This document shows, piece after piece, positions 23,193 through 32,500 of a stretch of 36,529 nucleotides of DNA. Made by a program: the position numbers and the translations under genes. Origin of the DNA: a virus; IMG/VR virus record IMGVR_UViG_3300021132_000006, positions 1 through 36,529 of that record. The stretch is one strand, 5' to 3'. The number at the start of each line of letters is the position of its first letter. The first letter of the stretch is position 1. The notes under the pieces were generated by a model. It saw only the letters and a list, made by a program, of their open reading frames with translations. It was not told where the DNA came from and did no database searches.

Positions 23193-23889
23193 ACTCAGCA
23201 CAATGAGTAGTCGAATAACAAAGTTAATGTTGGAAGAGCCTGCTACACTAACCAATAAAACTCTATTTATCAGCAAAGAAGATTATCCGAATTCTCTTTA
23301 TGAAACAAAACTGTTGCCCTTTATGATATCGTTAAACAAACACGATGTTGAAAATGGTCTATTAAATATTCATAGACTCAAAACAAGACAGACTGTTAAA
23401 GATATGCCGCCTCCGGATTTCTATTTTGTTGAAGATGATATTGACGCAGAAAGATTTGCTGAGCTGTATATTGGGTTTGCAAATAACCTATTATCCAATA
23501 GGTACTTTAGGTTAAAGCAGTATTCTTTTTTTAAAAAATCTGATTCTGAAGAGTATATAATTAATGATCCCTTTAAAGCATTAGGGTTTGTTAAAGCAAT
23601 GTATTACCTTGCTAATCCTCTTGAATTAAATAGAGTAAAAGGAGTGATGAATACTCTTAGTTTATATGCCAATTATTATCAACCAGTTATTGTCACAATA
23701 GACTCCTACAGTAGCTATTCTCAAGGCTCATCTATTAACGCTGGATATAAAGAGGTTATCACAACCTGGGATGGTTATCAAGTTTCAGTTAGTAGAAATT
23801 CTTTTCCAAGACTGTATAATAAAACTAAGCCGGTTAAGGAACCTGTGAAAACAGATAACTGGAAGAATTTAATCAAGAAGATAAAATGA
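23176..23889 (+). CDS. Hypothetical protein (237 aa)
   Basis: ATG 23176 overlaps the previous gene by 17 bases and has GGAG at 23162-23165; an internal ATG at 23203 is a less likely start. The protein has no signal peptide, membrane segment or recognised motif; it ends with a basic tail (TDNWKNLIKKIK). A central segment FAELYIGFANNLLSNRYFRL looks helical. It is part of the unit 22472-24581. Confidence 0.7.
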   Translation: MPTASELSTMSSRITKLMLEEPATLTNKTLFISKEDYPNSLYETKLLPFMISLNKHDVENGLLNIHRLKTRQTVKDMPPPDFYFVEDDIDAERFAELYIGFANNLLSNRYFRLKQYSFFKKSDSEEYIINDPFKALGFVKAMYYLANPLELNRVKGVMNTLSLYANYYQPVIVTIDSYSSYSQGSSINAGYKEVITTWDGYQVSVSRNSFPRLYNKTKPVKEPVKTDNWKNLIKKIK

Positions 23890-23963
23890 TAATAATCAAG
23901 AAATTATTAAAGTTAGATAGTGTAAGGCAGTATGAAATTGAATTAAAACCGTTTAAAATTTAA
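23886..23963 (+). CDS. Possible 25-residue peptide at an ATGA junction
   Basis: ATG 23886 overlaps the TGA stop of the previous gene, a common coupling arrangement in this window, and the frame runs 25 codons to TAA 23961-23963, just before the AAAGGAGA site of the next gene. The product is basic at the start (MIIIKKLLKL). It could be a real micropeptide or only spacer. Confidence 0.3.
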   Translation: MIIIKKLLKLDSVRQYEIELKPFKI

Positions 23964-23975
23964 AGGAGAAAGAAA

Positions 23976-24581
23976 ATGGCAAAAATAATTAAAGAATTAT
24001 CAAAGGTTAAATATTACCATTGTGTTTATGGTATTATTCCAGGATTAGTTGAAGAAAAAGCTGATAAGTCATGCAGAGTGCATACCACGATTACATTAAC
24101 CCATGGACATTCTTGTACAAATGAAGAAATGTTTTCTTTGGAACTGATAGTCCATGAAGATGCGCTAGAGCTCATCACTGATAAGGAACAAAAAGATTTA
24201 TATGAAAAATTGAAATCTACTTTAAAGGCTAAATTAACAAATGGGCCAAAGACAGTTAGCGCTGAACCTGAAGTTAATATTGAAACTAAAGGTATAATAA
24301 CTATTGATACTAATAAATACATTAGATTTAAAAACAGTGAATTAGCATATGAAGAAAATGAACGCCAGCTAGTTCGTATTGCTGAACCTGTTTTGGAAGT
24401 GGGTCTTAATACCATCAATGTTAGATATTGGGTTACCACAGTATATCGTGATTTATCTATTGGGCAGAATGAAGTGTGGATTACAGAAGATTGTAACTTA
24501 CTTAAATTGCCCCATAGTTCAGAGGAACTAATGGAGTCAGAAAATATGATTGCTAGAGATTTTAATTATAACTTAAAGTAA
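23976..24581 (+). CDS. Hypothetical protein (201 aa)
   Basis: ATG 23976 follows a strong AAAGGAGAAAG site. The protein is soluble, with a mixture of beta-like stretches (VLEVGLNTINVRYWVTTVYRD) and acidic helices, and no signal or membrane segment. No family was recognised. It closes the plus-strand accessory unit, followed by a palindromic terminator that faces the converging transglycosylase gene. Confidence 0.75.
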   Translation: MAKIIKELSKVKYYHCVYGIIPGLVEEKADKSCRVHTTITLTHGHSCTNEEMFSLELIVHEDALELITDKEQKDLYEKLKSTLKAKLTNGPKTVSAEPEVNIETKGIITIDTNKYIRFKNSELAYEENERQLVRIAEPVLEVGLNTINVRYWVTTVYRDLSIGQNEVWITEDCNLLKLPHSSEELMESENMIARDFNYNLK

Positions 24582-24589
24582 ACATAGTA

Positions 24590-24639
24590 CCATACAGTGA
24601 TCCTAGGATCACTGTATGGATTATGCTCGTTTTTTTTTT
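24590..24639 (+). terminator. 30-base perfect palindrome centred on CCTAGG, then ATTATG and T10
   Basis: The perfect palindrome at 24590-24619 has half-site CCATACAGTGATCCT. It is followed directly by ATTATG (24620-24625), CTCG, and ten T at 24630-24639, three bases before the stop of the minus-strand transglycosylase. On the minus strand the T-run becomes an A-run before the stem. It is the clearest example of the stem, ATTATG, T-run arrangement. Confidence 0.78.
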
Positions 24640-24642
24640 GTT

Positions 24643-25278
24643 TTAAATCACCCTATAATAACTACTCATTACTAAATCTACATAATTTTTAGTTTCTTCA
24701 GATTTCTTACTAGTAAAGCTCTTTAAACACCCCATAATCGCTCTGTAATCGCCACTACGACATTTTTTCTTAGATCTGGATATATTACCTTCCCCAGCAT
24801 TATAACTCGCCAGAACTAATTTAATGCGGTTTTCTTTATTATCTATATTTCTCCAAAAATTATCTAAATAATTAAAATAAGTGGCAGCTGCATGAATAGA
24901 TTGATGAGGATCTTTTATTTTATTTAATTTCTTCTTACTGATTTTCTTTATGTTATTCCAAGTCTTTGGCATAAGTTGACAAAGTCCAATTGCACCTTCT
25001 TTAGATACTGCATCATACTTTAGTTTTGATTCTACAGTGCAGACTACTTTGAGTAGCCGATAGTCAAGTGAATATTGGTTACTCGACTGTTTAAATGAAT
25101 CATCGTATTGTTTATTGGCATTAAAGATCGAAAGTACTTCTGTCACTTTGCTTTCATTCTTTATAAAAGATACGACGTGACTACTATGTTGTTTCTTCGT
25201 TGTTATTGATTTCTGTATAGGTGCTGAAAAGACAGCACTACTAAACAGTAGGATTAATAATCCGATTAACTTTTTCAT
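24643..25278 (-). CDS. Exported soluble lytic transglycosylase (211 aa)
   Basis: It cleaves peptidoglycan glycan strands. The N-terminus is a Sec signal peptide (KK then LIGLLILLFSSAVFSA, cleavage probably after A19). The SLT domain occupies about residues 58-180: TVESKLKYDAVSKEGAIGLC carries the catalytic glutamate E83, then QLMP at 101-104, and SYNAGEG near 158-164, all hallmarks of GH23-type lysozyme-like enzymes. ATG 25278 is preferred over an in-frame TTG at 25284. The cysteines C80, C100, C173 and C184 could form periplasmic disulfides. Probable endolysin acting after export, or a host-envelope modifier. Confidence 0.88.
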   Translation of the reverse strand: MKKLIGLLILLFSSAVFSAPIQKSITTKKQHSSHVVSFIKNESKVTEVLSIFNANKQYDDSFKQSSNQYSLDYRLLKVVCTVESKLKYDAVSKEGAIGLCQLMPKTWNNIKKISKKKLNKIKDPHQSIHAAATYFNYLDNFWRNIDNKENRIKLVLASYNAGEGNISRSKKKCRSGDYRAIMGCLKSFTSKKSEETKNYVDLVMSSYYRVI

Positions 25279-25303
25279 AATCAAGTCTCTTAAATTAGGA
25301 ACA

Positions 25304-25348
25304 TATCAGATGCGTTAGATACCTTTTGAGTATCTAACGCATCTGATA
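25304..25348. terminator. 19-base-pair hairpin between minus-strand genes
   Basis: Arms TATCAGATGCGTTAGATAC and its exact complement flank a seven-base loop (CTTTTGA). It lies between the stop of the 222-residue protein (25365) and the start of the transglycosylase (25278). No T-run follows on the minus strand; the next bases are TGTTCCTAATTT. It may terminate, or control or protect the transglycosylase message. The TATG formed on the minus strand at the stem edge lies about 25 bases before that gene. Confidence 0.6.
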
Positions 25349-25364
25349 CATTGTTAGAACGTTT

Positions 25365-26033
25365 TTATACTACGATATACTTATCTTCTTTGACAAACTC
25401 TTCTAGCTTAAATAAAGCTATTTTATTATTTCTGTTAATGAAGTAGGCCTCCTCGCCAGCAGCTGTTCCATAGATAGGACCAGCAATACCTTTAAAGAAA
25501 GATACGCTAGGAAAAGATACAGGAGATATTGTTTTTCCACTATCTAATAATTTAATCGCTTCTTCAAAGGTATAAGTTTGGTTTTGCTCATACATTTTTT
25601 GTTTTAAAAGATAGCCTTCTAATTCCCATATTTTCTCATAAGCTTTTTCTCTGGCGTATTTCTCACCCATTGCTTTATTAAAAATGGTAGCATCAACACA
25701 AGACGATTCACCTGTTACCACAAACCCGTTTAGCAATGTTAAGGCACAATGAGTGATAGTAGTACCTATAACGCGACTATATTGCTCGTCAATGATAATA
25801 CTATCAATATGCTCTTTAGTAACTGTATTAGCCATGCCGTAGGTTAAGCCACTTACTTGACGATTGTATTTTTCAAACTCGACCTTTGGGCACCAAGATA
25901 AATAACCATCTGGGTATTTAACCTGATAACCTAGAGCACCCACTGGATGTACACCGCGTCTATCTTCTTCAGTCGCTGCTCTTTCAAAAGCTTCTACTAA
26001 TTTAACACCGATGTATTGTTTATATTCTGACAT
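25365..26033 (-). CDS. N4 gp49 / Sf6 gp66-family protein with N-terminal extension (222 aa)
   Basis: The central part matches the Phage_gp49_66 pattern: HCALTLLNGFVVTGESSCVD followed by a helix with GEKYAREKAYEKIWELEGYLL at about residues 96-143. The N-terminal 60 residues carry another widespread small-phage-protein pattern (YIGVKLVEAF, GYQVKYPDGYLSWCPKVEF). The C-terminal part (about 175-222) is unassigned. These families are common in phages and prophages; their biochemical role is not established. GGGAA is spaced before ATG 26033. Flanked by hairpins, it forms its own unit. Confidence 0.8.
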   Translation of the reverse strand: MSEYKQYIGVKLVEAFERAATEEDRRGVHPVGALGYQVKYPDGYLSWCPKVEFEKYNRQVSGLTYGMANTVTKEHIDSIIIDEQYSRVIGTTITHCALTLLNGFVVTGESSCVDATIFNKAMGEKYAREKAYEKIWELEGYLLKQKMYEQNQTYTFEEAIKLLDSGKTISPVSFPSVSFFKGIAGPIYGTAAGEEAYFINRNNKIALFKLEEFVKEDKYIVV

Positions 26034-26050
26034 TTATTAATTCCCATTTA

Positions 26051-26089
26051 GTGAGTTAAAGACTGCCTTTTGGCACAGTATTAACTCAC
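26051..26089. terminator. Imperfect hairpin between minus-strand genes
   Basis: Outer arms GTGAGTTAA and TTAACTCAC pair perfectly. The inner part (ACTGCC and GGCACAGT) pairs with a bulge around a TTTT loop. It lies downstream of the lipoprotein gene and upstream of the gp49-like gene on the minus strand. No T-run is present on the minus strand. Confidence 0.5.
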
Positions 26090-26099
26090 CTCATAAATT

Positions 26100-26513
26100 T
26101 TAATTACAGGTAATAGATACACTAATTGGGCTGAGTACAGTATTGACTTCTGTTAAAATGCCCCCAGCTAATAGTGGGTCAGTACAGTAAGTTAATACAC
26201 TACCTTTAATAGCGGTTAACTGTAGTTTAGAAAAAGGTTTTAAAGTAGGTAAGTTAACTGTACTAATAACTTGTTGTGGACAACTTATACTTAAGGTATT
26301 AGGTTTAATTTCAGAATTAACCATATTTACTAAAGCAACTACTCTAGTATCTTCTGGTTGACTACAGATAGTTTCAATAGCTACTTTATTAATAGCTGTA
26401 ATGGTTGGGATAATTAAAGCTTCTTCTTTTTTAATTAGAGAATCTGTTACTGAACAACTTGCTAAAAAATTAACAAAATTAGCAATAATCATAAGCTTAA
26501 TAAATTTTTTCAT
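26100..26513 (-). CDS. Lipoprotein (137 aa)
   Basis: ATG 26513 is preferred over an in-frame TTG at 26522. The N-terminus KKFIKLMIIANFVNFLASC is a lipoprotein signal with lipobox L-A-S-C, so C20 would carry the lipid. The mature part has four more cysteines (in ETICSQ, SISCPQ, LTYCTD and the final TCN), probably disulfide-bonded in the periplasm. It lies near the transglycosylase on the same strand, so a role in the envelope during lysis (outer-membrane spanin-like) is imaginable, but the cysteine-rich beta-like body is not a typical spanin. No family was recognised. Confidence 0.75.
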   Translation of the reverse strand: MKKFIKLMIIANFVNFLASCSVTDSLIKKEEALIIPTITAINKVAIETICSQPEDTRVVALVNMVNSEIKPNTLSISCPQQVISTVNLPTLKPFSKLQLTAIKGSVLTYCTDPLLAGGILTEVNTVLSPISVSITCN

Positions 26514-26550
26514 ATTTTTCAATATCCAGGTAATTAAAGGTTAAAACAAA

Positions 26551-29500
26551 TTACTTCCAAACTAATGTATTCCAATAACTTAAAGAAGGCGCACCTACTT
26601 TAGCAAAATAGCTATTGTTATACATATAAAAATTACTCATATAAACCCAGCTATTATTAACATAGACCATGGGTTTACTCGTATATGTATTACTAGGTGA
26701 AATAGGTATAGTAATAGTAGGCATTCCCATTCTACCAGCCGTTTGACTATAGAGTCTAGGCCTTGGAAATTGATAATACTGAGTATCAGTATAATTGCTC
26801 TTATCAGATAAACCCCATTGTCCACTGGATGCCCACTGTACACTACTTTCCCATTGGTTATAAACAGCGGCATCTAGATCACAGTTACTCATCATAGGCA
26901 ACATGGTATTAGTCCACCAATTAAATTGCTGTAATGATAGATTATAAACAGTGTTAGTGGGTGCATCTTCTTCAAAGCATAACTGCATAATAGCTTGTAG
27001 CATTAAAGGGCTAGGTCCGGCACTACCGAATCCTCCTTCATACATACAAATAAGTGGACTGTATAGATCGCCTGTACTGTCTCTACCTAATACGCCATTA
27101 CTGCCAGTGCTAATAGTACTGGATAAAATACCTATTGCTGCTGCTGTTTCTTGACTAGTCTGATTATTTAAAGAGGTTGCAAAGATAGGCTCTAATTCTT
27201 CTTTAGTCCAAGGCCACTCATTGGGAGATGCTGCTAACGTATTAGCATTAACTGTTGCATCACCTATAATGTCATAATAGCCTGCAGGTGTAATAACATC
27301 ATACGGAATATTAAAGTCCGCAGTACAGTAAGGCAATGCAAAGGACCATATTTGAGAAGTAATGGATTGACTACCCTGCATGGTACTTAAACATCTAAAT
27401 AATCGTCTTTTTTGATTCTTAGGATTATCCCATAGTCTTGGAGGATTGAGTTTATTCCTACAGCCGATAAATACATTAGCAAAGATATTAAATACTTTTT
27501 GAGATAAAATAGCATATGCAAACATGTGATTATACCATAGCAAATTAGGTGGATTTGAATATACCTTAGTGCTATCATACCCATAAAAGGTAGCCGCTTG
27601 AGTAATCCAATAACCAGGTCCTAGTCCACCATTCCACTGCTCATTGCCATATTCAATATAAAGTCTTAATGAGGGATCTAAAGTACTTTGAAATAGATTA
27701 GCAATATACCAATAATAAGCATCCCCATCCGAGGAATAAACGGGTATGTTAATCCAGCAATCTTTCTTAACTAAATTACACAAGCCAATAATAACAGATA
27801 AGGGCACCATATTACCATTAGCCCATGATACATGAGACTCAGTAGTTAAACTATTAATAGATGTTAAGTACTGATAGCTATTACCTGCCATCCAGTCTAG
27901 AAATCTTAAGCATTTAAAATCAGCTAATCTATTAATAAAATCTGGATAAAAAATATCACCAGCATTAACTAAATCAGCATATTGAGTTTCAAAGACTTTA
28001 ATATTTCTAACATAGTTTCCATTGTTATTAGGATTACTACTTTTAATGATAGTAAAAATACCTGTCTCAGAGTTTAAAGCAGTATAACCTTGCAGTGTTA
28101 AATTACCATTAGTATCATAGCCTCTATAGTATTTAAAACTAGCGGATGTCTTGGTGTTAGCCGTATAGTTTTGACCACCCCAAGGGATAGTTACCTTATT
28201 ATGATTGCTAGTATCTATCTTACAGATAAAGCCATTTCCAGTACCACCCATTAAAGTATTATCTACTGTATAAACAGTATTTGCATCGCCTCCAGTAGGC
28301 GCTGTAGTCACAAAAACTGCTGATACATACTTTGCATAGTAATCCACACAAAGTGTTGCCACGGGCATTACAGAAGGCCGTGTGCCACTACTATAACTTA
28401 AGGTAATATTAGTATAGGTAGTAAAGGCAGCACTACCACTGGTATCGACGTAATATAAGGCACTATTTGAAGTAGAAGATATTAAAGTGGCAGGATACTG
28501 TTTAGGTAAAATAGCTACATCGGTCTCTAAGGCAACAATGCCCTCGCCATCCCAAGTAACTGTATAATAACCTGTTGGTAAAATAGGATGATTCAGCTGT
28601 GCTACTGGATTTAAAAATAATAAAAATGATATTGGTGTTGTTCTATAGACTAAAGAATATAGATAATAACCAACCGGTAAGTTTCTAGGATAACCATCTG
28701 AATCTAAATTCAAAATAGTATAATCATCTATAAGCTCTGCCTTAATACCATATTGACCACTACTGTTTCCTGTAAAGGGAGTATCAACTACCCAAGTAAC
28801 CAAGTTAGTCGTGTTATTAACAGTAAAAGAAACTACTTTAGTATTGTTGGCCACATTAGTGCCAATTAATAATCTAACTAAATTAGTGGGATCAAAACTC
28901 CACCAACTATCACCATTATTACTAGGGGAAGTCATCGTCGTTGAACCCGTAGTAAAGACTACACCATTTAATATTAGACGAGTACCTAATACATTACTAG
29001 AAGTATCAATGTTATTAACCGATAAAGATCTATAGAGTCTCCAGAGTGTAGTCGACTGAGCAGGCCATGTGCCAGTTGGATCATTTACAGTGAGTACAGG
29101 ACTTGCATTACTTAACTTCATTAAATTAAGAAATATTTTAGCAGTTCCATAATAACTACAACCTGCTACATCTATACCAATGTGATGATGAGGATATTCA
29201 TCTTCAGCTAATATTCCACCTGAGGTTATCTTGCTAGGGCCATTAACATGTTGCAGTGTATGTGAGCTATTATAAACTTCTGAGTCAATACCTGGAAAGC
29301 TATAGGCATATAACTGATAAGGATCAGGAAAATATACTGAAGGCACAGTCCCTTCATTAATCATTATTCCATAGATGTAATAACTACTGTATAAAGGTGA
29401 CCATGGCGTATGAATACCATCATTTGGATTAGTAGGCATAAAAGCTGTAATAGTCCAGGAATTAGTATTCTGAGTAAATAAAGGTCCTGCATTATTCCCA

Positions 29501-32500
29501 GGTCTATCTAGAAAATGAGTTAAGTTATTCATAGGTAGAGTAGCTGTAAATGGTAAAGATACCCTAGTCCAGACATTGGGTAGGATACTGATATTAGTAG
29601 GTGTAGTCTTACTACTATTATCATAAATCCTAATACCACCATAAATAGATAAATAACCGGTAAAAAAGAAACCATAGCCTACGGGCTTAGTTAAATCTTG
29701 ATTAACAGAGTCATAAAGGCTATAAGCCTGAGTAGATTGATATCTCCAGGTATCCCCAAATAGGGTACCATAGAACTGGAATATCTTAACCACCTTAGTA
29801 CCATCTTTCATTGGGTAAATAACAGCCCATGCTGTAATAGAAGCTAGTTTAGTAGAATCTAATGCAACAATTGTATTTCCATTGCCATTTACATACGAGT
29901 AATCGGCAGCATATTTAGCCCATAGATCATAATTGTAGCTACTGGTATTGGGATCATACGCTAATTCTTGATAGATTAAAACAGATGATTTAATATTAGC
30001 AATTTCAGTAGGTAGACTCGTTGCTGTAGAGATATCATAAACGGTACTATTAGTCCAGCCTTGTACTAACAGACTAGTAGAGCCATTATTACTAATGGCT
30101 CTAATTTGGTCAGCTCGTTTAGTAAACAATAACTCATTAGTAGGTATTACATTAGGAATACCCATGTCATTGTATAAACCTGCATTATTACTATCATTTT
30201 GTAAAATGATAGAATAACTACCATTTAATGTTTTCCATGATGGATCAGCTAAATTACCTTCAGAGCCTTGAACCTGTAAACCTGTATTCCAATTACCACC
30301 TGGACTTACTGACATAGTTCCTGTTAACGGTAAGTACTTAGACATTACCCAACAGGAAATAACATATTGTTTTCCTATAGTTAAAGCAGGCAATAGATTC
30401 CAAGATAAAGGTGTGCTAAAATAACTACCAATTAACGTAGGATCATTAGGCGCTTGTATTAGATCAGCAGCATTGCCTAAGTAAGCTGGGTTATTAACAA
30501 TATCGGCAGGCGGCGTCGCTACGTCATTAATGATCTGTGTTCCAACACTTGTATTAACAGTATATAAGAAAGCATTGTTAACTAACTTACCGATAGTATT
30601 TCCCCATGGAAAATAGTTTTTCCCTAAGTAAGTAGTCTGTGCTAATCTATAAGGGTCAAAAGGTACTGTTGTTAGCTCATGATTAGAGTTGTATAAATCA
30701 ATAGATGGGAAGCGGGTATCACTAGCTGAGTCATCATCTATTCCATAACCATTAAAGTTATATGAAAATAAATAAGGCTCTAAATAAGAAATAGGTACAT
30801 TACCTAAGACATTATTAAACCCATAAAACACAATGCTAGTAGCACCTGTCATATAGACAACTAAGGTAGCTGCATTACTGCTAATATTAGCAGGCACAGT
30901 ATAGGTATAAGTGTAAGTAGTCCAAGCCGTTGCTGCGGTTACAAAGTTATCATAATTGGTTTGATATCCACTGGTAGCTGTATTATTTAAATAAAGATTA
31001 GTACTTAAGTTATTAATACTTACCCTTAAGCGCAGTGCAAAGCTACTACCATTAGGATTTATTCTGTTAGCACTAAAGGTTAATGTATAGGTAGCTCCAG
31101 CAGACACTGTAATAGCTTTACTAACACCGCCATAACTACCTGTATCTGATACGACTAGGCTAGTTAATTTAGAGGTATTACCAGGATTCTCATATAGACT
31201 ATTAGTAATAGTTAATCCAGCTTGAGAACCAATCGTGCCTACTGCTATGCTAAACCCAGATCCTTTATTTCCAAGCAGTGTATTACTGCATGTAAAGGTA
31301 GTGGTAGTGCTCGTAATGCCAGAACCATTAGTGACTAGAGTAACAGAAGATACTGATCCATTATAAACAGTAATATTTACAACAGGACATGTTGTAACAG
31401 CTGTACCTGAGTTATAAACTAATTGTACGTTATTATAAACACCGTCCGCATAACCACTACCTGCTACTAAATTATTTAATGCAGTGACTGTATTTAGAGT
31501 AGATTTAGTATAAGTCCATTTAGTTAAATCATAAGAGTCTGGAAAGGGCAATAAATTGTAATTATGTACCCTATACCTAGCTGGATCAAATGGTGTAGTA
31601 ATCAGATTACCTGAGCTATCCTTTAAATCAATAGAGACCGTATTACTCAGTACAGTATCATCATCCATACCTAACATGCCATAAGACATATTGGTTTCAA
31701 CATAGCCAGTATTACTAGTATCCAGTACCCCGCCCCAAATAACGACTTGAGAGGCATTAGCTATTTGCGGGTAAGGCGCACTAATATTAATAGTAACACG
31801 AGTAGTGGATGTATTAACAAAAGTACTAGGCGTAGTCAAATTCCAAACTATTCTGGTATAAGGTGTTAATCCAGTTAATGCAGAATGACTAATACTAAAC
31901 CCACTACCTGTTCCACCAATAGAAGAAGGCGCTACTGAATATAGTGTAGTAATATCCCCACCGACTGGATTATTTACCAAGGCTACATTAACCACTTTAC
32001 CTGCAGTCACTGTAATGTTAGCCGTAGGTAGGGTAGTAACAATAGTACCTGAAACATAAGTTAAAGTAACATTAGGATAAACAGTTGTACATAAAGGTGT
32101 ATAACCGCCTCCACCTATTATAGTGGAGGTACTAGCGCTATAAGTAAATCCAGATCCAGTCCCACCTAATAGATTGCTAGTAGCTGTATAAATAGTTGTG
32201 TTATCACCGCCGGTAACTGGTGTTACAATGGTAACTGTACTAACACTACCATTAATGACTTTAATATTGGCAACGGGATAAACGGAAGGTGGCGTACCAG
32301 AGACTAAAGTTAAGGTTACATTGTTATAAGTAGCTTCTTGATAAGAAGGTGTATAGCCACTACCTTGAGTAAAAGTAGTGGGTGAAGATAGATACTTGGT
32401 GGTTGCTGTTGTTGTAGTGCCTGTATTAGAATCCCAGTAAATGCTATTAACACCTTGAGTTAGATTTAAACTAAAACTAACATATTTACCAATCGGCGTA

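Noticed and set aside
24026-24439. Minus-strand open frame of 137 codons
   Set aside because: It lies wholly opposite the well supported gene at 23976-24581, with serine-rich shadow composition and no ribosome site.
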